Assembly (NCBI GenBank): GCA_002399235.1
Contig: DHDH01000001.1
Location: 117,793 to 181,792 of the forward strand
DNA length: 64,000 nt
Direction: 5' to 3'
From: Firmicutes bacterium UBA4881
GTDB taxonomy: Bacteria; Bacillota; DTU065
Part shown: one piece after another, positions 1 through 8,028 of the stretch
Position numbering within the stretch: the first letter of the stretch is position 1
Layout: every line of letters starts with the position of its first letter
Position numbers and translations under genes: made by a program
The notes under the pieces: generated by a model
The model's database searches: none
Seen by the model: the letters and a program-made list of their open reading frames with translations, nothing else
What the model was told of the DNA's origin: nothing

Positions 1-1680
1 CAACTTATTGAAGCACAGCAAGCTAGGCGTATTCTCGATCGAATAGTTGGCTATAAGCTAAGTCCATTACTTTGGGCGAAAATAAAAAAAGGATTAAGTG
101 CAGGTAGAGTTCAATCGGTAGCTGTAAGATTAATCGCCGAACGAGAAGAGGAAATTAATAGTTTTAGTCCAGAAGAGTATTGGACAATCGAAGGAATATT
201 CAATACCACCAATGGTGATATAACTGCTAAACTTAACAAATGGCAAGGTGAGAAACCTTTATTACCTAATGAAGAAGAGACTAATAAAATACTTAACATT
301 ATTAAGACGGAGAACTTTATTATTAGCGATGTAGAGAAGAAAGAACGGAAAAGAAACCCTGCTCCTCCTTTTACTACCTCTACCTTACAACAAGAAGCTT
401 GGAAGAGGCTTAACTTTGCTGCTTCAAGAACAATGCGGGTGGCCCAAGAGCTTTATGAAGGTGTAGAGATTGGCAAAGAGGGTTCCTTAGGTTTAATTAC
501 TTATATGCGTACAGACTCTGTGCGGGTATCTGATCAAGCTGTGGAGCAAGCAAGACGTTTTTTACAAAATGAGCTAGGCGAAACATATGTTCCTAAAGAT
601 AAACGAGTTTACCAAACTGGGAAAAAAGCCCAAGATGCTCATGAAGCTATCCGTCCTAGCTATGTAGATAAAACACCTGCTAACCTAAAAGCGTATCTAT
701 CTAGAGATCAATATAGATTATACGAATTAATCTGGATGCGTTTTCTTTCTAGCCAGGCAGAAAGTGCGGTCTTTGATACTATATCTATTAAAATTAATAG
801 TTCTTCCGCCCAATTTACTGCTTCTGGTTCAACGCTAAAATTCCCCGGTTTTTTGAAACTTTATCCAGATCAAGAAAAGGAAACAGACTCTAAGTTGCCT
901 AGCTTAAAAAAGGGCACTGCTGCCAAACTTAAAGATGTAAAAAGTGAGCAGCATTTTACTCAACCACCTCCACGTTATAGTCAAGCTAGTTTAGTTAAAG
1001 AATTAGAAGAATTAGGTATTGGGAGACCAAGTACTTACGCTACTATTATTGAAACAATTAAGAAGCGTGGGTATGTAGTAGAAGAAGAAAAACGCTTTGT
1101 ACCTACTGAATTAGGGCAGGTAACAGTTGATCTTTTAAAAGATCATTTTAGTGATATCGTTGATGTGGATTTTACTAGAGAATTAGAAGAAAAGTTAGAT
1201 AATATTGAAGATGGTCAAAGCTCATCAAAAGAAATATTGGCTCAATTTTACGATGCCTTCGAATTAGAGTTGAAAAAGGCTGAAAAGTTAGCTGATAAGG
1301 TATCTATTGCTGATGAAACCACAGATGAACCATGTCCTAATTGTGGCAGGTTTTTAGTCGTCAAGATGGGGCGCTTTGGTAAGTTTTTAGCTTGTCCAGG
1401 TTTTCCTGATTGTAAATTTACTAAGCCACTTTTAAAACAAATGCCTGGGACCTGCCCTTTAGATGGCGGCAATTTAGTAGAAAGAAGATCGAAAAAAGGC
1501 CGTGTTTTTTATGGTTGCGCTAATTACCCCAACTGTGAATTTAGTAGTTGGTATCCACCAACAAAGAAGAATTGTCCTAAATGTGGCACAACCATGGCTA
1601 TAAAAGGTAGAGGTGCAAAAAAAGAGCTAATCTGCCTCAATAAAGATTGTGGTTATAGTGAAGCAGCTGGAGATGAATAA
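1..1680 (+). CDS. topA: DNA topoisomerase I, 3' part (5' end outside window)
   Basis: Type IA topoisomerase that relaxes negative supercoils by single-strand cleavage. The frame is open from base 1, so the N-terminal Toprim region lies upstream of the window. GLITYMRTDS carries the catalytic tyrosine, followed by the strand-passage region (GIGRPSTYA). Three C-terminal zinc-finger modules are visible, with CPNCG, CPLDGG and CPKCG at their starts. The stop is two bases before the xerC start codon, so the two genes are probably co-translated. trmFO, which lies between topA and xerC in Bacillus, is absent here. Identity is secure; only the start is unseen. Confidence 0.97.
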   Translation, partial: QLIEAQQARRILDRIVGYKLSPLLWAKIKKGLSAGRVQSVAVRLIAEREEEINSFSPEEYWTIEGIFNTTNGDITAKLNKWQGEKPLLPNEEETNKILNIIKTENFIISDVEKKERKRNPAPPFTTSTLQQEAWKRLNFAASRTMRVAQELYEGVEIGKEGSLGLITYMRTDSVRVSDQAVEQARRFLQNELGETYVPKDKRVYQTGKKAQDAHEAIRPSYVDKTPANLKAYLSRDQYRLYELIWMRFLSSQAESAVFDTISIKINSSSAQFTASGSTLKFPGFLKLYPDQEKETDSKLPSLKKGTAAKLKDVKSEQHFTQPPPRYSQASLVKELEELGIGRPSTYATIIETIKKRGYVVEEEKRFVPTELGQVTVDLLKDHFSDIVDVDFTRELEEKLDNIEDGQSSSKEILAQFYDAFELELKKAEKLADKVSIADETTDEPCPNCGRFLVVKMGRFGKFLACPGFPDCKFTKPLLKQMPGTCPLDGGNLVERRSKKGRVFYGCANYPNCEFSSWYPPTKKNCPKCGTTMAIKGRGAKKELICLNKDCGYSEAAGDE

Positions 1681-1681
1681 A

Positions 1682-2608
1682 ATGGAGCAAACTCTGAGTA
1701 AGGAAGTAGTTGAGAAATGGCTACAACGCTTCATCTTCTATATAGAAGTGGAAAGAGGTTATTCTGAGCACACTGCCAGTGCTTATGCTACTGATCTAAA
1801 AGAGTTTTTTACCTTTTTAGAAACAGAGGGAAACTTCACTCTGTCACCACAAATTTTCAGGCGTTATCTGGCTTTTCTCCACGAATTAGAGCGAGAAAAA
1901 AGTACAGTAGCTAGGAAGCTCGCAGCTTTGCGTAGCTTCTTTCGCTATTTAGGAAAACGCGATCTTTATGAAGATAACCCCTTAGCCGATATTAAAACCC
2001 CTAAAAGAGGCCACTACTTACCAACATTTCTCTATCCTAAAGAGATCGAGTTACTACTAGATGCACCAACTAAAACAACTACACTTGGCAAAAGAGATCG
2101 AGCTATACTAGAAGTTTTTTATAGTTCTGGACTACGTTTAGGTGAACTGGTTGGCTTAAATCTCAAAGATATCGACTGGGAGTTAGATTCGCTACTTATC
2201 CGCGGTAAAGGTAATAAAGAACGATTAGTACCAATTGGTTTTTATGCTGTAGATGCTTTACACGATTATCTGCAAAATAGCCGTCCCCAACTAATTAAAG
2301 CAGAGAAAGAAGAAGCTGTCTTTCTCAGTAACCGTGGTCAGAGGATAAATCGCCGTACAGTAGAATACATGGTTGATAAATATGTAAATCAAGTAGGATT
2401 AAACAGCAATATTTCGCCCCACTCGATTAGGCATACCTTTGCGACTCATCTACTAGAGAATGGTGCCGATATTCGTTCAGTCCAAGAATTACTCGGGCAT
2501 GAGAATGTTTCCACTACCCAAATCTACACTCACCTTAGTCGCAAGAAATTACGTGAAGTTTATTTTTCTGCCCATCCTCGTGCCAAAGGAGGCCCAAATG
2601 ATGTTTGA
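1682..2608 (+). CDS. xerC: Tyrosine recombinase XerC (CodV-type)
   Basis: Site-specific recombinase that resolves chromosome dimers at dif. It has an N-terminal SAM-like core-binding domain (about residues 10-95) and a C-terminal catalytic domain with the Arg in SSGLRLGEL, HSIRHTFATHLL, the GH of LLGHENV, and the nucleophile Tyr in TTQIYTHLS. The start at 1682 is chosen because GGAG at 1669-1672 sits nine bases upstream; the in-frame ATG at 1673 abuts the ribosome site. The 3' end overlaps hslV by 11 bases. Position between topA and hslVU matches codV of Bacillus. Confidence 0.95.
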   Translation: MEQTLSKEVVEKWLQRFIFYIEVERGYSEHTASAYATDLKEFFTFLETEGNFTLSPQIFRRYLAFLHELEREKSTVARKLAALRSFFRYLGKRDLYEDNPLADIKTPKRGHYLPTFLYPKEIELLLDAPTKTTTLGKRDRAILEVFYSSGLRLGELVGLNLKDIDWELDSLLIRGKGNKERLVPIGFYAVDALHDYLQNSRPQLIKAEKEEAVFLSNRGQRINRRTVEYMVDKYVNQVGLNSNISPHSIRHTFATHLLENGADIRSVQELLGHENVSTTQIYTHLSRKKLREVYFSAHPRAKGGPNDV

Positions 2609-3137
2609 GGGAACCACAATTATTGCTGTAAAAAGAGATAACCAAGTTGCTATTGGTGGCGATGGTCAAGTTACTTTTGCTGAAAAAACTATCTTTAAAG
2701 CCAAAGCTAAAAAAGTTCGTTATCTCTATAACGGTCAGATCTTAGCTGGATTTGCAGGTTCTGTAGCTGATGCTTTTACCTTGTATGAAAGATTTGAGAA
2801 GAAATTAGAAGCTCATAAAGGGAATCTAGTTCGAGCTAGTGTTGAATTGGCTAAAGATTGGCGTAGCGATCGGGTTTTGCAAAAACTAGAAGCAATGCTA
2901 TTAGTTGCAGATAAAGAACAGCTTTTGGTGGTCTCAGGATCAGGAGAAGTTATTGAACCTGATGATAACATTGCTGCGGTTGGTTCTGGTGGTAGTTATG
3001 CTTTAAGTGCTGCTAGAGCACTTTATCGCCATTCTTCTTTAAACGCCAAAGAAATTGTGGAAGAAAGTCTGAAGATTGCTTCGGAAATATGTGTATATAC
3101 TAATGATCAAATCTCTGTTTTGGAATTGGAGGTTTGA
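2598..3137 (+). CDS. hslV: ATP-dependent protease subunit HslV (ClpQ)
   Basis: Peptidase half of the two-ring HslVU (ClpQY) protease. The start is set by AAAGGAGG five bases before ATG ATG inside the end of xerC; longer readings are only the open frame through xerC. The N-terminal nucleophile motif TTIIAV follows a short MMFEG leader, which must be removed to expose Thr. GDGQVTF and GFAGSVADAFTL are typical of the family. Length of 179 residues is normal. hslU begins three bases after the stop codon. Confidence 0.95.
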   Translation: MMFEGTTIIAVKRDNQVAIGGDGQVTFAEKTIFKAKAKKVRYLYNGQILAGFAGSVADAFTLYERFEKKLEAHKGNLVRASVELAKDWRSDRVLQKLEAMLLVADKEQLLVVSGSGEVIEPDDNIAAVGSGGSYALSAARALYRHSSLNAKEIVEESLKIASEICVYTNDQISVLELEV

Positions 3138-3139
3138 AT

Positions 3140-4501
3140 ATGGAAGGTATGACTCCTAAAGAAATTGTTGCTTATTTGAATAAATATATCATAGGCCAGG
3201 ATAAAGCGAAAAGAGCAGTTGCCGTAGCCTTAAGAAATAGACAAAGGCGTCGTGAACTTGCTACTGAACTAAGAGAAGAAATTGCGCCTAAAAATATTCT
3301 TATGATTGGCCCGACAGGTGTAGGAAAGACTGAGATTGCTAGACGACTAGCTCGTTTAGTTGGAGCACCTTTTGTTAAGGTCGAAGCAACTAAATTTACC
3401 GAAGTAGGTTATGTTGGTCGCGATGTCGATTCGATTATCAGAGATTTGGTTGAAGAAGCTAGACGTATGATTAAAAAAGAGAGTATGGAAGAAGTTAGGG
3501 AAAAAGCTAAAAAGCAAGCGGAACTAGCTTTGATTGAGATATTAGCACCATCGAAAAAGGGAGAACAAAAGAGCCCTTTTTCTGTTTTGTTTGGTGGGGA
3601 GGAAAAAAGTGAACCGCTAATTTCTCCACCTGAAGAACGAGAAGAGATTATAGCAAAATTAAATAATGGTGAATTGGAAGAACAGTTAGTAGAACTAGAT
3701 GTCCCTGAGAAAGAAGCTAAAGTAGATCTATTTACCTTAGGACTAGATGATATGAGTTTTAATCTCCAAGATCTTTTTAGTGGGGTCTTACCAGGTAAAT
3801 CTGTTAAGAAAAAGGTAACTGTGAAAAAAGCTAGAGAAATATTAACTGATCTTGAGGCTGAAAAGCTCTTAGATCCCGATGAAATTAACCAAAAAGCTAT
3901 GATCTTAGCTGAGAATGAAGGTATTGTTTTCATTGATGAAATAGATAAAATCGCTGGCGGTAATTCTTCTAGAGGGCCTGATGTTTCAAGAGAAGGTGTA
4001 CAAAGAGATATCTTACCGATAATTGAAGGTTCAGTTGTACCCACCCGCTATGGTCCAGTAAAAACCGATCACATTCTTTTTATTGCTGCTGGTGCCTTCC
4101 ATATCTCAAAACCTTCGGAATTAATTCCAGAATTACAAGGCCGTTTACCTGTGAGGGTTGAATTAGCAAGTCTTTCGGAAACTGATTTTGTGCGTATACT
4201 TACAGAACCAGAGTTTTCCCTTTTAGTACAATATAGAGAACTATTAGCAACCGAAGGAGTTAAATTAGAGTTCACTAAAGACGGTATAGCAGAAATTGCT
4301 GCTTCAGCGTGCAAAGTGAATGAGAATACTGAAGATATTGGTGCAAGGAGACTCCATACAATCCTCGAGAATGTTCTTGAAGATGTCTCTTTTAATGCAC
4401 CTGAATTTGTTGGCAAAACCGTAGTTATCGATAAAAAATATGTCGTCGATAAACTAGGCGATCTAGTTGCCGATAGGGATCTGAGCCAATATATTCTTTA
4501 A
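3140..4501 (+). CDS. hslU: HslU (ClpY) AAA+ unfoldase
   Basis: ATPase that unfolds substrates and feeds them to HslV. Walker A GPTGVGKTE lies near residue 60, Walker B FIDEIDK near 265, and sensor/arginine-finger sequences near QGRLPVRVEL. The variable I-domain between the two Walker motifs is present (about residues 110-240). The ATG at 3140 has GGAGG seven bases upstream. In Bacillus codY follows; here it is absent and a degenerate small gene follows instead. Confidence 0.96.
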   Translation: MEGMTPKEIVAYLNKYIIGQDKAKRAVAVALRNRQRRRELATELREEIAPKNILMIGPTGVGKTEIARRLARLVGAPFVKVEATKFTEVGYVGRDVDSIIRDLVEEARRMIKKESMEEVREKAKKQAELALIEILAPSKKGEQKSPFSVLFGGEEKSEPLISPPEEREEIIAKLNNGELEEQLVELDVPEKEAKVDLFTLGLDDMSFNLQDLFSGVLPGKSVKKKVTVKKAREILTDLEAEKLLDPDEINQKAMILAENEGIVFIDEIDKIAGGNSSRGPDVSREGVQRDILPIIEGSVVPTRYGPVKTDHILFIAAGAFHISKPSELIPELQGRLPVRVELASLSETDFVRILTEPEFSLLVQYRELLATEGVKLEFTKDGIAEIAASACKVNENTEDIGARRLHTILENVLEDVSFNAPEFVGKTVVIDKKYVVDKLGDLVADRDLSQYIL

Positions 4502-4599
4502 TTAAGATGATCATTTTCAGATAAGGTTTATAGTTTTAGCTCTAAAAAATAAAAGTAGCCATAAGATATAATTGGTTTTGACGAAAAAGGTGGATAAAT

Positions 4600-4839
4600 A
4601 TAGTACCTATTTCTGTTAAAAAATTCGCTAAGATGTTTGTTAAAGCTAACCCTGATTATTTTCTCAACCAGATCACCAGTAGCTTAGAAGTAGCAATTAA
4701 GAGAAAAAAAGAGGGCTGAAAGTGTTCTAACTTCTGAAATACTATTTGGGCCATTGGAAGTGCAGTAACAGGGTAGGATATCAGTTTTACCTTCCTTACA
4801 GGTGAAACCAATGAAGCAAACAACTTCGAAATAACTTAG
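4600..4839 (+). pseudogene. Decayed gene for a small conserved protein (start and three codons lost)
   Basis: One reading frame runs from an ATA codon six bases after AAGGTGG to TAG at 4837, interrupted by TGA at 4717, TGA at 4735 and TAG at 4774. The frame reads KKFAKMFVKANPDYFL, then after the stops NTIWAIGSAVTG and FTFLTGETNE. From memory this resembles a small clostridial protein with two CxxC pairs around an IWAIGSAV block. Here the stops fall where Gly or Trp codons are expected, and cysteines appear replaced by Phe or Ser. ATG-to-ATA at the start fits gene death. The family assignment is a recollection, not a search. Confidence 0.5.
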
Positions 4840-4866
4840 GTCTGTTATTAAATCAGTTTTTATAAG

Positions 4867-4907
4867 AAAGATGTTCTTTTTCTACAAGGAAGGGAGCATC
4901 TTTTTTT
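4867..4907 (+). terminator. Rho-independent terminator
   Basis: AAAGATG (4867-4873) pairs with CATCTTT (4897-4903), followed by a run of T. It closes the transcript of the decayed small gene upstream. Confidence 0.65.
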
Positions 4908-5004
4908 GTGATTAAGTGAAAAGCATTGCTTAAAAAAATAGAAGGGTAATCTAGCCTGAGTTATTAAAGTAGTATAATAGATTGTTAAAATTGGAGGTGA
5001 CAAG

Positions 5005-5775
5005 ATGGAGGGAGCAATTAATATACTTAACTTTGATCAGGTATACCAAAATCAAAAGTCTTGGCAGAGTAATAAGTGTGAGTGGATTAACCTACTTGAT
5101 CTAAAAAGTGTTAATGGTTATTGTTCATCAGGATCTTTGCGAGTAATAGATAAAAAGTTACGAAAGCGTCATAATAAAGATATTACTTTAATTGGTAGTG
5201 GCAACTATCATTATGTTACTTATCTGCTTTTGGCGGAAAGGAAATCACCATTTTCTTTGGTTTTATTTGATAACCATACAGAGATGATGCCACCTCCATG
5301 TAAGTCATTAGTTTCTTGCGGATCTTGGGTATTAAACTCGCTTAAGCACCTACCTTTATTGAAAAAGGTAGTAATTATTGGGGCTAGAGCTGATCTAGCA
5401 GCAGTAATACCCAGAAAATTCAACAGTAAGGTAGCTGTTTTTTCTACGCTAAATTGGCAAGCAACTTTAGCTAATGAGATTCTTAACGCTATTCCCACTC
5501 AAGATATCTATATTAGTATAGATAAAGATGTTCTTAATAAGTCGGAGGCTATAACTAACTGGGATCAAGGTAGTATGAAATTAGCTGATTTACTTGTTTT
5601 ACTTAAGTTTCTAGGCCGCTATAAAAAAGTTTATGGTTTAGATATCTGTGGTGAGTTGCCAACGTCACCTGTAGACTTTTTTAAAAAGAAAGTTGTTAAA
5701 GCTAACCGTATTAACGAAAAAGCTAATTGTCGAATTCTAGAAGTTGTGAAAAGAGATTATCGGGAGGGTTGTTAA
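5005..5775 (+). CDS. Arginase/agmatinase-fold protein of unknown substrate
   Basis: Ureohydrolase-fold protein of 256 residues. The usual metal motifs appear in modified form: GSGNYHY where GGDHS is expected, FDNHTEM for DAHxD, and SIDKDVL for SxDxDxxD, followed by TNWDQG. This points to the arginase family but a distinct branch, so the substrate cannot be named. GGAGGTGACAAG precedes the ATG and a TATAAT at 4973-4978 may be the -10. It is monocistronic and ends at a two-way terminator shared with the convergent caspase-like gene. Confidence 0.75.
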   Translation: MEGAINILNFDQVYQNQKSWQSNKCEWINLLDLKSVNGYCSSGSLRVIDKKLRKRHNKDITLIGSGNYHYVTYLLLAERKSPFSLVLFDNHTEMMPPPCKSLVSCGSWVLNSLKHLPLLKKVVIIGARADLAAVIPRKFNSKVAVFSTLNWQATLANEILNAIPTQDIYISIDKDVLNKSEAITNWDQGSMKLADLLVLLKFLGRYKKVYGLDICGELPTSPVDFFKKKVVKANRINEKANCRILEVVKRDYREGC

Positions 5776-5860
5776 TAACATCAGCTTACTGATTGAGACC
5801 TAGGTTAGAAGCAAGACTATTTTAGATTCTCTACTCCTACTAAAATAGTATAATACCTAG

Positions 5861-5897
5861 AAGGCCTAGCCAGGTGATAGAAACCTAGCTAGGCCTT
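5861..5897. terminator. Bidirectional hairpin between convergent genes
   Basis: AAGGCCTAGC (5861-5870) pairs with GCTAGGCCTT (5888-5897), extended by AGGT/ACCT after one mismatch. It lies between the arginase-fold gene (+) and the caspase-like gene (-). The T-runs are weak on both sides. Confidence 0.6.
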
Positions 5898-5922
5898 AAA
5901 TCAACAGTTATTTGGGTTTTGG

Positions 5923-7002
5923 TTAATAACGGTAAATCACAGGATCCCTATTTTGCGAATCCTCTAAAACAGGGCTTTGAACGAAACGATTATCTTTTAG
6001 GAGATTAATCTCTCTAGCCATGGCATATTTAGTGTAAGTGAAGATTTCTTGAACTGTAATTTTGCGATCTTGATTGAAATCAGCACTACGGTTAATTAAA
6101 CCTAGAAGAAAATGCTTAGTAAAAAAGCCTAAGCCGCCATCATTGATGTATTGATAGGAGTTTTGTTCGGCAGTAGAAGAAGCTAAAACTACATAACCAG
6201 AATTTTGCAAAGCTCTAGTGGCAACCTTGCCATCAAAAAGTGAACCAGCGTTACAAGAATCGACAATGAGAGTAATATCTTTGGTAGGCATAGAGTTAAA
6301 GATCTCTTTTAGCTCGGTGTCAGTTAAACAATCAGGATTGGGGTCAGAGTTAGAGAAATTGTAGAGAGCTAAAAGATCTTGTGTACCATGACCAGAAAAA
6401 TAAACTACCAGATAATCTTCTGGTTTTAGTTGGTTTTTAATCTTTTGGAATAGCGAAAGGATATTTTCTTTATTAGCATCCTCGTCGCGTACGGTGATAA
6501 CATTGCTAGGACCTTTAGTTAGAAACTCCTCTACAGCAGTTGCATCAGCAGAGTTAAGCGGACTGTAATTAGCATAATTACTAACACCAATAATTAGATA
6601 ATGGGCTTTGCCAACAGGGAAAAAAACTGTGTTTATTACATTAGGTAGGACTTCAACATCATATTGGTAAGGCGCACTTAACTGTGGAGCTTCCACTGTG
6701 ATTGTTTGCATTCCTTCTAATAAGCCTTCTAGGAGGAAACAGCCATCTTCTTTAACTAAGGTTGCCTTCTTAGTTCCGTTAACAGAAACTTTGGCTCCAG
6801 AGAGAGGGGCATAACCAAGAGGTATAGCTGAGCTTGGTTTAAGGGTTGTTATTTCCTCTAAACTAGGATAGAGAATCTCTTCTCTAATGACAATTTTACC
6901 AGCGATACTTCCCTTTTTTATATTTTGGATAAGACATCCTGTTAACAATGTACTAAGTAATAATAACCAAACTAGGGCTAATAACCATTTAGTTTTTTTC
7001 AT
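5923..7002 (-). CDS. Caspase-like (peptidase C14) lipoprotein
   Basis: Predicted surface lipoprotein with a metacaspase/caspase p20 fold. The signal peptide ends in a lipobox (LLTGC, Cys at about residue 23). A short carboxypeptidase-regulatory-like beta domain (about 30-120) precedes the protease domain starting YLIIGVSNYANY. The catalytic His is in YFSGHGTQD and the catalytic Cys in IVDSCNAGS; near the C-terminus NQDRKITVQEIF resembles an EF-hand loop (D at 1, 3, 5; E at 12). The start MKKTK is preferred over one eight codons upstream because AAGGTGAT lies just before it. The start lies 14 bases inside the lipid-kinase gene, so the two are probably translationally coupled. Confidence 0.85.
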   Translation of the reverse strand: MKKTKWLLALVWLLLLSTLLTGCLIQNIKKGSIAGKIVIREEILYPSLEEITTLKPSSAIPLGYAPLSGAKVSVNGTKKATLVKEDGCFLLEGLLEGMQTITVEAPQLSAPYQYDVEVLPNVINTVFFPVGKAHYLIIGVSNYANYSPLNSADATAVEEFLTKGPSNVITVRDEDANKENILSLFQKIKNQLKPEDYLVVYFSGHGTQDLLALYNFSNSDPNPDCLTDTELKEIFNSMPTKDITLIVDSCNAGSLFDGKVATRALQNSGYVVLASSTAEQNSYQYINDGGLGFFTKHFLLGLINRSADFNQDRKITVQEIFTYTKYAMAREINLLKDNRFVQSPVLEDSQNRDPVIYRY

Positions 7003-7882
7003 ATATATCACCTTTATTAGGTACATAAAGATTTAGTTTTTCGGTATGTATTGAGGCAACAAGAGGTGTAACTCCTCTGATTTCGCCATCACACATCTTA
7101 GGATGGGGTTCTAAACTTTCTATTTTAATATTTTTAGCTTTAATAAACTCAACTTTAGGGTGATTAACATGGGTACCAGAATAAGCTTTAGGAAGTACCT
7201 TTAATAGTTCTAAACCTTTGATATCGTTAACAATAACTAGATCTAACATACCATCAGTAGGATCTGCCATGGGAGCTAAAAATAGACCACCACCTGTGTA
7301 AGCGGTATTCATTACATAGGTAAGTACTGATTCGAGTTCGCGAACTTTATCATCAGCTTCAATACATAACTTCATCGGTTTTAGAGTCATAGCAGTTTGG
7401 ATTATAGCCAATAAGATGGCCAAAGGTCCTTTAATTAGGCGATTTTGACGCCGGCTGTTAACTTTAATCATTACTTCCGAAGCGAGTCCTAAAGCTACAG
7501 AACAGACAAAGAGACCATCAGCTTCAAGGCCTAGATCAAGAGATATAGTCTTTCCTGAGACGATCGATTGTAAGCTCTCAAGACCAAAAGGTATCTGTAA
7601 AGAACGAGCTAGGTCATTACCAGTTCCTAATGGTACAATGCAGAGAGGTTTGTTTTTAGGCATACCACAGACAACTTCGTTAATGGTACCATCGCCTCCA
7701 ACGGCAATAATGCCATCATAGTCGACTGCATCTGCTGCTAGGGAAGAAGCGTGCCCAGGTTCTTTAGTTAAATATATTTCGTAAGGGATTTTTAATTCAT
7801 CTAACTCCTGTTTTAACATGGGTAGAGCAGCTTTGGTCCGCCCTCTCCCAGCAACAGGATTGGCAATTACTTTATAAGTCAT
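6989..7882 (-). CDS. Diacylglycerol/lipid kinase family protein (YegS/BmrU-type)
   Basis: Soluble lipid kinase of the DAGK catalytic family, 297 residues. The N-terminus NPVAGRGRTK and the glycine-rich VGGDGTINEVVCG loop (about residues 58-70) bind nucleotide, and VPLGTGNDLARSL is the second signature. The C-terminal beta-sandwich ends with PKMCDGEIRG. DgkB-like or YegS-like substrate choice cannot be read from sequence. GAGG precedes the ATG. First gene of a two-gene minus-strand unit with the caspase-like lipoprotein. Confidence 0.9.
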   Translation of the reverse strand: MTYKVIANPVAGRGRTKAALPMLKQELDELKIPYEIYLTKEPGHASSLAADAVDYDGIIAVGGDGTINEVVCGMPKNKPLCIVPLGTGNDLARSLQIPFGLESLQSIVSGKTISLDLGLEADGLFVCSVALGLASEVMIKVNSRRQNRLIKGPLAILLAIIQTAMTLKPMKLCIEADDKVRELESVLTYVMNTAYTGGGLFLAPMADPTDGMLDLVIVNDIKGLELLKVLPKAYSGTHVNHPKVEFIKAKNIKIESLEPHPKMCDGEIRGVTPLVASIHTEKLNLYVPNKGDIYEKN

Positions 7883-7987
7883 TTTTTTGCCTCACTTTAT
7901 ATCTTGGTATATTTGAAATGATTCGCTTGTTAGATGCTGGTTCCTCCTGTAATCTTTAGTACTCTAATGATTAGAAGAGATAAAAGG

Positions 7988-8023
7988 AGAAAAAAGCAAA
8001 GAAGGGTTCAAAGCCCTTCTTTG
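7988..8023 (-). terminator. Terminator of the SOS mutagenesis operon
   Basis: CAAAGAAGGG (7997-8006) pairs perfectly with CCCTTCTTTG (8014-8023). On the minus strand it is followed by C then a T-rich run, ending the imuB-like/DUF6504/dnaE2 transcript just after the dnaE2 stop. Confidence 0.85.
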
Positions 8024-8028
8024 TTAGC

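Noticed and set aside
1649..1681. Upstream extension of xerC
   Set aside because: It only reads through the end of topA; the ATG at 1682 has the right spacing.
2460..2597. Upstream extension of hslV
   Set aside because: It is the open frame through xerC; AAAGGAGG marks the real start.
4717..4776. In-frame TGA and TAG codons as recoding (selenocysteine or pyrrolysine)
   Set aside because: The start codon is also lost and likely cysteines are substituted, and all other genes use TGA and TAG as normal stops, so gene decay explains it better.
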